DNA of 64,000 nt from Saccoglossus kowalevskii (Eukaryota > Hemichordata > Enteropneusta > Harrimaniidae), in assembly GCF_000003605.2 (NCBI RefSeq), contig NW_003119427.1, positions 456,206 to 520,205 on the forward strand, given 5' to 3'. Position numbers and translations under genes: made by a program. The notes beneath the pieces are model-generated. The model saw only the letters and a program-made list of their open reading frames with translations, was not told where the DNA came from and did not search any database. Shown in pieces: positions 36,829-49,508 of this stretch; position 1 is the first letter of the stretch; every line of letters begins with the position of its first letter.

Positions 36829-39103
36829 GTCTGTCAATGTCTGCAACTAGTTACCACTTTCGCCACGATCCGCAGATCTTCTTACTGAATAAGTCTTAGT
36901 GGTTGCAGTTGTCGTTTTTAGTTGAGCACAAACAAAACGAAGGAACCGCGAGTAACTCAGGATTGGACGTGTGGATGGTACGGCGCAGTGTTACGAATGA
37001 CAAAGGTCGTTCGCAAGTATCATCGGTTAATAACCAACTAGTTATAATATGAATTGGCATGGTCATCTAGTCCACGCCCTTCTATTTAATATATTAAACG
37101 TGTAGGAACCGACGTGAAGTCAAGGTCAACGAATATCAAAGTTCCGTGATTGACAAGGTGCGCAACGATGTCATGACTACTATATTACGCCCATTGTTCA
37201 GTCAAAAGTATGAACTTGAATAGAATAATAAATATGTATCTCGGGCAAACAATACTCTCTACGTAATTCACAAACTGAGCGAGTGCACACGTGGAAACAT
37301 CTTTTTCTATTTCATCCTCTACTCAATTCGTTAACATTGAATATTCTATCTATTTAAATAAACAAACTGCGAGGCAAATTTACACTGTGCCATTTTGAGG
37401 AATGGCGCGGATTGGGACTGTTGTTTTAATAATTAACTTTGCTGGATTTATGTTAAAATTACTCAGTTAATTATAGTTGAAAAGGAGGTATTAACGGGTC
37501 AGAGACGTGTTCGATGCAACACATACCACGCGTTTGTAATCAAGGGCGGTAGGCAACTTGCTTGGGTCAGTATAAGACTAGAGATAATAAATAAATATTG
37601 TGTATACTGAATTCTTGCCTACAACAAGTTCTTATTGACATTGCAGTCCGAAATGGAAAATAAACAGTACTACACGCTGTGTTGTGTTGACATGTGTTGA
37701 CTCAAAAACATACCAGTTTTGTGCCTTGCTCAGACTCTTCGTTTTATAAACTCTCAGCGCAACAAAGGCATTCTTTTCATCTTTATAAATTTCAATAGCA
37801 GTTGAATCAAACCAGCCAATGAACGGAACGCAGCGACGTCATTTTAAAACATTCCAAAGTTTTCCAATCAGCCAATAGAAACCCCTCTTTCAGTTTGATT
37901 TGTGAAATTTAAAAATATGAAGGCAATGTTTTGTTATTATTTTCAGGGAAGGAGAATGGAAAGTGTGAATAAGGAGTGGGTTCTTCTATTCAGTTTGTTC
38001 ACCTTTTTACACAGCGTTGATTCGGAGAGACAGAAGGCTGCACTCAAATCTCGACAACAGAAACTTTATTTTCTGCGATTCAAACAGCGTCGAAGACGAA
38101 CACATTTTCTGTATCATTCGTCAATTTTATTATGACATAAAAAGTGGTTATATACATACATATTACACCAGAATTCCTTCTTTTGAACAATTTAGCTCAT
38201 TATTGCAAACTGATCAAACTGATTATATAAGCATGCTAGGTAAAAGTTTATTTTCTGTGCTACCAAGAAAGTTCATTGGCAGATAATAAATTATTATTAT
38301 AATTTTTAATTTAACTTTTCCACTATATACGCGTCCTCGGTATATTGTAGCGACATTGAAGCTGGTGACATATTGTAATGAAATAAAATAAATAAATAAT
38401 CAACTTATACTATTCAGTTTAACGCGACACTTGCGCCACTTCTTAGCAATTTCCACATTTCCATAATCGAATATGTCATAATGTTTGTTGTTTCGGGTAA
38501 AACCTATTTCTGTCACAATATTCCAATAGTTATTTTTTGTTCAAGCCCTCTTTGCTATTACTATATAACTCTACAACCACATCCGGAAACTAATGTATCA
38601 TATAATTGAAAGACATACATTTCTACCCCCTTGTGCATATTCTCTCACATTGTTAATGTAATTAAAGAAGGACCCGCCACACATACCTCTATCCCTTCTT
38701 CAGCTAGTAAGTGTATCGGTAATGGCTACACGCGAGATATACTATATATTAATGTCGTGACCTAGATGTATGATGACATCATTGGACCATAAATATCGAT
38801 GGTCACATGATTCAGAAACGAAGTCCTCACGGTTGGATCGGCAAACATTACACCAGCTAACCATCACGTACCAACGGGACTGGTATTAGGTAGAGTGTTT
38901 AGCATTATTGAGCACCTTATTGTGGCGCTGGGAAACGCTCAACTGTTTCTTAAGAAGCGATTCTAAATCTACTTTAACTCGGAACAGCGGAACTACTGGA
39001 CCGTTTTATTGTAAAGCAGACGGTCAACAAATACGCCATATTTGTTTGTGCTGTCATCTTTACCGCTGCCGCATTTCAAATATCTCACGTAGCCCTGAAC
39101 ATC
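36829..39103. other. Head-to-head intergenic region between genes B and C
   Basis: Must contain the 5' UTRs and promoters of the divergent genes B and C, which start 2.3 kb apart. No TATA box or other element could be assigned with confidence. A short frame with a signal-peptide-like start lies at 37956-38135. Confidence 0.5.
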
Positions 39104-42100
39104 ATGGATAGAAACTCCTGGACGATATTTTGTCTTTTGCTGGCGGTTGTAGGTGAGTAATTACCGGGGCCGAACCCGTACTTACGAAGAAGAGTGGTAC
39201 GTGGTGCGTCTTTTGATAATCAACGCAAACAACCATGTCAACACGTCTCTACATTCCAAACAGGAACCGGTTATCACTAAACTATTCAACTATGGGGTGT
39301 AATTATACCAGTTAGAAAACTTGAATGTAAAAACGTATTCACAAATAAGTGTGGCGTATTTTACGTATATTTTTAAATATTTATCATGATACGATTCAGA
39401 CACCTGTTGCGCTGTACACACGTATTCCTCTGATGAATATATCTTATGAACGATGACGGCGACAGTTCGTGACAGATATCAATGCCGCCGGGGTCATGTT
39501 GGTTAGCCGTGGCAGGCAGACGAGGACTGTACTGTACATATATGTACAAATACAAGTTCACCCATACAGCTGACGTTATAGTTATACCATTTCATGTCAT
39601 TTTACGTTTTCTTTATGGATTTTTTAAAGTTATTCGAAGTTATTAATTGTGTTGCCCACACTTAAATAGCTGTTGAGTTAGATGTAACATTGGTCGGATA
39701 CGCATCACCAAAACATATAAAACTAGGTATGACTGGTTTCAGGTCAAAGGTTGAATAATATGCCATCCACCAAGAGAACATATTTTCTTACTTTTTGAAG
39801 CAGTTTAGAAACGACTACACTACTCATACATTTCAGAGATTATGTGAAATGTCCGTGTAGTGGGCTTTGTCACCATAGCAAGCATAACATCCAGAACACA
39901 CCAGATACTTGCTCCACAACTGTTGCCATATTTACAAACTGAATTGAGAAATGAGACGTGACGTCACATCCGGTTATCCACTTGTTATTAAACTTGTTAC
40001 AATAAATAGAAAACTAAAATTCAGCTAATACTGTAATAATATGAACTAAAATACGAAGGCAAAAACGAAGCTGGTATCAGCTAATACAAAAGTCATGAGA
40101 CTAAAATAAATACTGTCGTAAATAAAATAATAAAAAACGGACCAACCTTTGTTAAAATACAATTCAATGTCTCAGTAACATTTTTTATGAATTTAGCCAT
40201 TAGGATGAATAGTGGAAAGTTCTTTTATTATTTCAGTCTAGCTGATTGCTACTTGCTAATTATTATACAATTGTTCATCGTCAGTTCTGAAAATTTTACA
40301 CATATCCTTTTCTCTTCTGGGTTTGTTTAAGCTATATGTTTAATTACGTAGTAGTAAGATCAGTTTAATTTGTAAGTCTGTAAGTCATCTAAAAACGCAT
40401 TCACACTTACGAACACCATGTAATTCAATACTTCAAATTATATTTAAGTCATAAATAGATTCAATTAATGGAGTGTGATACATTAGACACAAACAGCATC
40501 CAATAGAAAACCGGCATTTCTGAATTAGTTCACAAAGTACTATGTAGATGAGACAGAGAAACTAAGAGACCCATGACCATACTGGTATTACACACATTTA
40601 GAGATCACGGTGCACTGCACACCATTGCGCAATATCAGATACACCAATTAGTAATATCATGCGAATACATTTCCGGCCCCCTTTAAGAATCAAAAAGACG
40701 AATACAATTACTAAATTGAAAATAATAATATAATATGAAAGTAGGACCTATATCAACGTACTTTGTACTTAGGAAGTTTTTTTAAACGTAAATTCAGACT
40801 TTGTCTCCAACGTTAGCGTAGGGTATATTGTATTTTAAGATTAATTACAATATTCTATAGCAAACTTCTGTCTTTGAGGGGGTCCTTGTCCATGATATAC
40901 ATAACACCCCGGATGTACGAATAACACACATGGCCAATGTACACTGCACGTGTTGTACACATGAACGAAAATGGCCACCACATTGTGTAGTTGTTTGTGT
41001 TTTCACTTAAATTTACAAATAGTCAGTTATCAAACTCAACGCAAACAATCGTAACAGCGAATAATATTGATGTTAATCAATGTAATGGTGAGCATGTTTC
41101 AATGTTATTCGTTTACAACATATCTCGACCTTGGTTTATTTGTTAACTTCTTTTAATAATTGATTGCCAACTACTGTATAACCATTAATCTCTATATAAA
41201 CAACCACATGTCAGTACCACACACCTACTGTGTTATAACGTTTGTCGATAACCTAAGGGGTACCATCAACAGTTCAGTGCAGGATAAACAATTTATTTAT
41301 ATTTAGTTTTACTTCCAGCATCCTCACCCCCTAACTCACGTGTATTTTAAGATTTCAAAATGTATTATGCAATTTTGTTTTTAATCGTTCATATTTGTTT
41401 TAATTGAAGTTGAAGATTGTAGAGAGCAAAGTGCTGTTCCACTTCATATTGAGTTGTATCTTGCATATTGAATGTCATTATAGGGTGTATACGTGAGAAT
41501 TAAATATATTATTAATATGATTATTATATATATGTCAGGTACGCATCACAACAGCTTGGATACAATTGATCTAGTAACACGTAGTCAGACTGGTTTGGAG
41601 GTCAAAGTTCAACTATGCATATATAGCCTTGACGCCATAAATTGTTAATTTAGGAGCGCATGCCTTTGTTAGAATTACGTTCCAGAATTATGTAATGCCA
41701 TAGTGATATGAGACAGTGTGGTGCGTATGCGTAATATTCGTCGGCGCAAGTAAGGTACATTTCACAGACTATGTGTATTAGTATGCGATCATGATTTCAA
41801 TGGCATTAGTCATGTGATACGTGACAATTATATCTTTCATCACATTTTGCAACGAATTTAACTTGTTAAAAAAAATTGGAGACTGAGATTATATCCGGAG
41901 TGACAGTAGCAATATCGTTGTTTTCAGGGGTCAGACTATTGTTTTTAGGTCATCGTCATAATTACCATAAATTCCCACTACTGCATGGAAACGCATGCGC
42001 ATTAGCGGCTTGCAGGCTTAATTTGTATTGTGTAACCTATTAACGATCTGTTTGTTTTCATATGTGCAGCGGAAGTATCTACACAATGGAATACAACACA

Positions 42101-43950
42101 GTCAGAAACAACATTTCCGAGAACAACGCCATTAGATTCAACAACAGAAGTAACGACAGCATCACCATCAACACAGAAAACACCACCACCATCAACGACA
42201 AAAACAACAACAACACCAACAACACCAACGCCACCCAAAAATACTTCACATACAAATGAGACAACAACATTTGAGTCGTCTACTATTGAATATTCAACCC
42301 TGAACACTACGCAACCAGAACAATCAACTAATGCTACCAAAGGCACACTGAAAACCACAGAAAGCACTGACTATCATAATTCAACCGTCACCGAAGAATA
42401 TCTATCTACCACTAAACCGGCATCGGACGAGAGTACTCCATTCAATGGTAAGAAATAAAACCACTCATTTTTGTTATTATGTGAATAACTAACGTGTATC
42501 GTACTTCATGTATACATGACTTATGATTATTTACTGTGATTGTGCTGGGAGTAAAATCTATATATTCTAACTTGTTTAATTTAATTTAATTTTAAACACA
42601 ATCTACTAACACGTGTCTTTGTTTGTTCGATACGATTGTAGAGGACGAAGATGGCGAAATAGGTGAGAACAATTTACATCAGATACGTGTTTACGTGAGA
42701 ACGTTTTTGTTGTTGTTGTTATTGCCGCTGTTGCTACTATTATTGATCGCATTATTCAATTGCTTATTATATTTTACAGTTTCCAAGTATTTTATTGCTG
42801 CACTTGTTGGTGCAGTTGTGGTTGTTATAATTATTGCTGTTATTCTGATTGTTCTCTCAAGAAAACGCCTTGTCAGCAGGTATGTCACAACCTCCCTCTG
42901 AATACCGGGTAATCATTTATGAGCCGTATGTTTATAACCAAGTCCATTTATACGTTTTGTTTGTCATTCATTTTAGCCGATTTCGACGTCTTATCGACGA
43001 TAATGAAACTTTAACAAGAAACATGGAACATTATGATTTCGCTGGCGATTCGGAACCCGCAGAGGTAGGTTTCAATACAATACAGTGCAGTGCTATGCGA
43101 TGCGCCATACGATGTAATACGACAGGGTACGATACACTTACAATACAATGCAATGTACCATCCTATGAGAGACGATATGATAATGATGCGAGTGATCATA
43201 CAACAGTAATGTTGTAAATGCATTAATTATTCACTTGGTTTAATTTAGCTACAAGTATTTCCGTTGATAATTAAAATCCTCTAAATTAAACGAACGTGAA
43301 CCTGTAAAATAACAACAAAACTCATTGTTTCCTTGACAAATTTGTGAAATTAAAACTAAGTAAATTTGCTAAAAACATCAAAATAGTGAAATTAAATGTC
43401 ACAGTATATATATATATATAAATATGCTGGTATTTGTAATTAGCTGAAACCTGAATGAGTGTTTACGTTGTAGCAACATTTCTGACAGAGAACGTCACAG
43501 TCTTATAATTTTACTTTTTTTTTTATTAGATATCAATTAATAGCGGCGGTGATGCCAGGGTCACTATAATGGACGACGATGATGTAGTCGGGCGAGTCAG
43601 GTTCGATGTAGTAAGTAACCGTATTCAACTATTTAACTGTAGTCTTTCATTAATGAATTTTAGTATTAGGTTTTCACCCTAAGTTGCTTGTTTTTTAGAG
43701 CTAGTTGACATTCAATGTGAATACGCACATGTCACATTAACGACGATCAAGTCGACGTACGAGTGTAATTATTTACGCAAAGCTCACATTCTTGCTCTGT
43801 TCCGTTCCTGATATGAGATATGACAATTATGAATACGACGTATCATGGTCATGTGAAACTTAAAATGATGCGAATCAAGTTCATTATTTTTCATTTCAGA
43901 GCCAGCACAGAGATCATCGCGGCGATGGACGCGGAGAGTCCAATGCTTAG
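39104..43950 (+). CDS. Gene C: short mucin-like type I membrane protein
   Basis: Seven exons: 39104-39152, 42070-42447, 42642-42662, 42780-42879, 42977-43064, 43530-43610, 43900-43950 (TAG stop); 768 nt, 255 residues, phase kept throughout. Exon 1 encodes the signal peptide MDRNSWTIFCLLLAVV. Exon 2 encodes about 126 residues dominated by Thr, Ser and Pro, with six N-glycosylation sequons and no cysteine. Exon 3 is an acidic spacer (EDEDGEI). Exon 4 encodes a strongly hydrophobic helix from FIAALVGAVV to LIVL followed by SRKR. The last three exons form an acidic cytoplasmic tail of about 70 residues. A heavily O-glycosylated, rod-like cell-surface stalk is the natural reading. Exon plan and phases match the first and last exons of gene D, so it is probably a family member without MAM or LDLa modules. 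Intron 1 is 2.9 kb with no recognised exon. Confidence 0.82.
43212..43404. repeat. Dispersed repeat, copy 2
   Basis: Second copy of the 18481-18675 element, same orientation, inside a gene C intron, diverged by substitutions and small indels but collinear for about 190 bp. Confidence 0.7.
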
Positions 43951-43984
43951 CATGTGATACCAGTGGATGCGTTATACATGTTAT

Positions 43985-43990
43985 AATAAA
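43985..43990 (+). other. Candidate polyadenylation signal of gene C
   Basis: AATAAA 35 bp after the gene C stop codon. The 3' UTR would be very short. Confidence 0.5.
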
Positions 43991-46900
43991 CAAAGCGGAG
44001 TCGACATGTTTCGACGTCTATAACAACGCTGATTTCTTTCTTTATAATAAAACAATTGAAAATGATAATAATAAACCAATCATCCAACCATCGAATTAAT
44101 TATCGTTAAAGGGATGAAAACGCACAAGTAGTAATAAATGGGGTCCGCAATGCTACACAGATTTTCACCTGTTTTTTAAAGTTGTCTGTTCAAACAAATA
44201 CGCTACTTATATTGAGAACATTCGTTCAATAATTCGGATTCCGTTTCTAAACAAAATAAATTCATTTTTTGTGTGTTTTTTAACCTTGCAAGCTATGTTT
44301 CAACATTGATTATTTTTTGCTTACGTATAATACATGTAATACATTTAATACACATATGTTATTCTATCATCATAATGTAACTTTGTAACTGCACGGCTGT
44401 GAAGGCTACTGTAATCATTAATACTGTATTGTACATTCAATGCTTCTGTGATATGCATAGACTGCACATCCATTGATTTGTAGAACTGAGTGTATAATGT
44501 ACCTCTCCTAGTATTTCGTTTTAACTGCTGGTCGGTTCAATATAATTGTTGACAGTGATTTGCATCGGTAATTGCTGATATGCTATGCTATGCGTGACAT
44601 ATAAAACTAATAACAACTGTATCCATACATAGTCTTATTATCTCATTGTGACATAGAACGATTCGGCTGTGCCTTACGCCTTCTTTCGACTTCGATAAAT
44701 TTATCGATATTTTTTGACCGTTTTCTATGACATGTATATTTGACCATTGATTCATATTATTTTAGCATTATCTCGCTAACAGTTAAAATCAGGGTTTTGG
44801 GTATTTTACGAATGTCACATTTGTTTTCAAACGGATTTACTGTAAAAAGAGTGAAATACACCACTTCTATAAATCCCGCCCTCCAGTGATGGATCGCTTC
44901 TGCGACGTCACTGTGTTTGTTTGAATGATCCTTCGTGACCTAAACCACAATAAAATCTCTTTCTAAAACTACAGATCAAAGTCACTGTGATATCGACGAT
45001 TTGAGCTGCCTCCGTGGTATCTATTTACGTCATAGAAGCGATTCGTCGTTCGATGACATCAATGATTTATAGAAAGGTAAATTAAATCATAATGTGCGTT
45101 CTGGTGCATGATACATAATCTGTACTTTATTATTCAGAGACGAAATTGACTGCACATGTATAATGAATCATTTGACGACTTGATGTAGTTTTATTCCATG
45201 TACATCCGATTCAAGCATGGAACTACAAAAAGGAGAGTAAAGTCCAATTGATGCTATTGTTATCTTAAACAATATTGAATAATCTTGAATATTTCCCATG
45301 AGAATTCATTGTAACAACAGAACGTAGAAAAATTCTGTTGGAAACTCTGATTTGCTCTTTAAAGCACCAGAAACAAGTGTGTTTATCAGCGATATTTGAA
45401 TTTAATTCAGCAACTTGCTAAAATGATGTTGCCAGCTTTACTATGAGGCCGCTACTAGCAGACAATATAATATACACAGCTCAATTATGGAATGCATAAT
45501 TATGAAAAGTGCATATGTTGATTGCGATATTTCGAGTGTTTTTGCATATAACATATATAAAATGTTTTATCCAGAAACACAAAGTGAAAAGTATTCATTA
45601 TCATAACACTTTTGAAAAGTGCTTTATTAGATACGCATTTTGTAATGTCAACTGGGGTCATGTTTTAATGAAGTGTTTGCTACCACAACGCTTTGAAAAG
45701 TGCTTTCAGGCAAAACAAATATGGAAAGGTGCTTGTATCAGACACATTTCAAAATGTGTTTCTGCTAATAATATGGTTCTAAATTCGTCATCAATACACA
45801 TTATCAGCACTTGAAATATAATTTTGAATGTGCCCCTGAGCAGAATATATCAAATGATTCATTTTGTGGGCGAGCACTGTGAACAGTCATCACAACATGC
45901 AATGAACTAATCACATAACCAAGTAATTATTTATTACTAAAAATAAACATTAATAAGGTAAGTTTGTGTATAACATTTTTTTGTAAAGAATAATCATAAT
46001 CGTACGGAGTATGTTTTTAAAACTAATTAAGTTCTCGACTTATGTGCAACAGAAAAAGTGTGTTTACTGAAATTGAAACTTTTCGTAAAAGTGTAAAAAT
46101 AATACCGAATAATTGTAAACATCGAACAGCTGAATAATAAATTGAAACACACAATAACATCTTTATTAATTATTATAATTCGTTGATATGAATGAACGTG
46201 TCTAATTTTCTGTTCTGCGTTATTTTTGTCTCGAATGCAGTCAATCCAAGCACATCAAAGATCTGGGAAATAAACAAATAGTGGAACAAATAAAAAAACC
46301 ATTAATTTCAGAGAAATTTCTCACGAGAAATAAACTAATTGTATTCTAATCCACGAATCTGCATCTATGCCAAGTTAAACTAAACAAAGTTATGTGACAT
46401 CAATGCTATATCCAATAGTAATTCTATTCCACTAATGTCTTTTAGCTGATTGCTGATTTATTACCAGCAATTTTTAGCATTTATTCCAAAATTAGAAAAA
46501 AACAAATATTAATACACCAGCAGAAAGTATTTTCTCGAACAGCTAGAAACCTGAAAGCAAGACAAAAAGTGTACTTAGTATTTCTGTAAAGAATAGAAAG
46601 TTGAACAAATCTTTTGAATCATCAACAAATTATACACACAGCAGTGAATTCTGTCTAGGTAGCAAATTAGAGATTTCAAACTCACCGAAAATTCTGCGTC
46701 TTTTAAAATATAGTTTTTCGCACTTTTTGTTTTTACATTTGTTGCCGTTTAACTATTCAATGCAACGTTTGTGGTACCTTATATTAACTCATGTAACATT
46801 TTTATTATAATAGTATTCTACATTCCAAGGGTGCGGTGGAATTCGTGGTAACTGTATTTCATAGCTGGTAATGTACTCTCTACATAAGCTTTGCACTCCT

Positions 46901-47006
46901 ATTAACAAATGTGCTTCAAATTGATACCACAGAAGACATTTTAGTATTACATATAACGAATGGAAAAACAATATTATTTTTGTCTGACAATAAATAAATT
47001 TAATGA

Positions 47007-47777
47007 NNNNNNNNNNNNNNNNNNNNNNNNNNNNNNNNNNNNNNNNNNNNNNNNNNNNNNNNNNNNNNNNNNNNNNNNNNNNNNNNNNNNNNNNNNNNNN
47101 NNNNNNNNNNNNNNNNNNNNNNNNNNNNNNNNNNNNNNNNNNNNNNNNNNNNNNNNNNNNNNNNNNNNNNNNNNNNNNNNNNNNNNNNNNNNNNNNNNNN
47201 NNNNNNNNNNNNNNNNNNNNNNNNNNNNNNNNNNNNNNNNNNNNNNNNNNNNNNNNNNNNNNNNNNNNNNNNNNNNNNNNNNNNNNNNNNNNNNNNNNNN
47301 NNNNNNNNNNNNNNNNNNNNNNNNNNNNNNNNNNNNNNNNNNNNNNNNNNNNNNNNNNNNNNNNNNNNNNNNNNNNNNNNNNNNNNNNNNNNNNNNNNNN
47401 NNNNNNNNNNNNNNNNNNNNNNNNNNNNNNNNNNNNNNNNNNNNNNNNNNNNNNNNNNNNNNNNNNNNNNNNNNNNNNNNNNNNNNNNNNNNNNNNNNNN
47501 NNNNNNNNNNNNNNNNNNNNNNNNNNNNNNNNNNNNNNNNNNNNNNNNNNNNNNNNNNNNNNNNNNNNNNNNNNNNNNNNNNNNNNNNNNNNNNNNNNNN
47601 NNNNNNNNNNNNNNNNNNNNNNNNNNNNNNNNNNNNNNNNNNNNNNNNNNNNNNNNNNNNNNNNNNNNNNNNNNNNNNNNNNNNNNNNNNNNNNNNNNNN
47701 NNNNNNNNNNNNNNNNNNNNNNNNNNNNNNNNNNNNNNNNNNNNNNNNNNNNNNNNNNNNNNNNNNNNNNNNNNNNN
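47007..47777. other. Assembly gap (771 N)
   Basis: Run of N followed by a (TAA)n microsatellite at 47778-47803, which may explain the break. Confidence 0.95.
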
Positions 47778-47803
47778 TAATAATAATAATAATAATAACA
47801 TAA
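47778..47803. repeat. (TAA)n microsatellite
   Basis: Pure TAA units directly after the 771-bp gap. Confidence 0.9.
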
Positions 47804-49459
47804 TATCATTCTGGAACTATAAATGTTTACACAATTGGTACCGGATATTGGAATATAAAGCCATGGCACACTTTATCAAGACGCTGCAACTTTTGTTGGC
47901 ATCAAAATTTGAACAGTGTATCATGGCATCAAGACTCCAACTGAAAACAAGAAGTTGAAACATAAAAATTAGATTCTGAAAATGGGGAAACGTGAACTAT
48001 ATTGGAATCCTTGACCCATAATGGAGTCAATGGCGTAATTACCAAAACCAATACTTGATAACCAATAACACATCTAAAATTTGTAAAGAAGAGGAGGTTG
48101 GATAATGTGAAACCAAAGTAGACAATTTGGATTTCCAGTAAAAATTAGTATTATTTCTAAATAGCTACATATCCGGTTGTATGAATTAGATTAGTGGATC
48201 GTGAAATATTGGTAGTTAACATGATCCATATATACATGCTTCACAAAAAAAATGCATCTGAAAACTAGGTGACCATTTGTTTTACCTTACTGCCCTATTG
48301 TGGCTTGGTGCGCCATGCCTTGTATCATTCTTCAAGCCTCGACTGATGTCTACCGTTGGTGGCGTGGGTGAGGGTCCAGAATCTCTGCCACAGGCGACTT
48401 TTTAAACAACATTTCCTCAAGTCAAAATTCAACAACTTTAATAAATATCCATGGAAACACTGCCAAACTCAAAAGGTAGGTCCGCTTTTGATGAATGTCC
48501 GAACGGAACAACACCGTGAAGCGGATGATGAGTGAGGTCGTAATGTTCTGTTCATCTTTCTATAGTGTCTTGAGTGTTACTATATATGTTGAAGCGCGCG
48601 TTCACCGTGCGCGCGCATTAAGAATACAAGAATATTCAGATTCACCTGTGACAGAGACTGATTCAGAGCGTTCAGTCGATACTTGGAGAATGGCCTCGTA
48701 CATAACATGTCTGGTTCCCGCCCCAAATGTTATGGCGCATCAAGTAACAAACGGCCGGTAACTTGTAGTGATTCCGGCATTCTGATCGTTCTCATTCTTT
48801 GTTCTATTTTCCTTGGATACCTGACATCGTCGCTTATGCTCAAAGTCCGGATAAGCAGAATTTTTACTTAATTTTTAAAAAGTTAAAAAAATGTGTATTG
48901 TACTTTTCTTGTACGAGCCAAAGTAAGAAAAAAGGGCCATGATACATCTAAATACATCCCAAGTTATTATTATACATTTCCCTCACCCGATTTTAATTTA
49001 TATCGCTATTACAATTACAAAATGCAGTAATCTTGCGTAATATTTCTAAATTTATTTTTCTCGCCACAAAAAAACGTTATACCATTATTTTGGTCTGACA
49101 GGTCATTTTTTTCATATTTTCTTGTTCTTTTTCAGTCACTGTAAAATGACATTGTCCTCTGTAAAATGTTATGTAATTACAATGAGTATACCTTGAGGCC
49201 GGAGGCCTACAGTATTATGAATAAATTTATTTATAGAAGGGTCATGAAATCATGATCGGTTCGTATCACTGCGCATATACGGTGCGCAGATGCATTGTAT
49301 GCGTGTAAATTGAGATTGAACCAACACAGCTAACTAAGTCAACTTGAACTTCGACTCGAGCTTTATTCACTTATCTAGCCAACAACCATCGCACGGGCAA
49401 TGTACACAACGACAACTGACTCTTAATTCTTTTCAATCATCTTGGTAATATCATAAACT

Positions 49460-49508
49460 ATGACGAAGAACCTTAGAATATTGTTGACGGTATATTGTGC
49501 TATATCTG
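49460..49508 (+). CDS. Gene D: signal-peptide exon
   Basis: ATG at 49460 encodes MTKNLRILLTVYCAIS, a typical short secretory signal, ending in phase 1 at GTGAGT. The exon is 49 nt, the same as in gene C. It joins in phase to AYIEPV of the next exon; gene B also has alanine-tyrosine there. Confidence 0.85.

Larger units (their letters stand above)
43951..49459. other. Intergenic region between genes C and D
   Basis: No exon recognised. The region is AT-rich and includes the gap at 47007-47777. Around 45500-45740 the words GAAAAGTGC and close variants recur irregularly, and the frames they create have no protein character. Confidence 0.6.

Noticed and set aside
42002-42367. Long minus-strand frame rich in Val
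   Set aside because: Antisense of the Thr/Asn codon-rich gene C mucin exon; no splice or protein features of its own.
45509-45814. 101-codon frame with recurring KCF residues
   Set aside because: Arises from irregular GAAAAGTGC repeats; no homology features, signal or splice sites.
46960-47958. Frames spanning the N run
   Set aside because: They are almost entirely gap.
48495-48761. 88-codon frame between genes C and D
   Set aside because: No recognisable domain or coding bias; overlaps another equally open frame.
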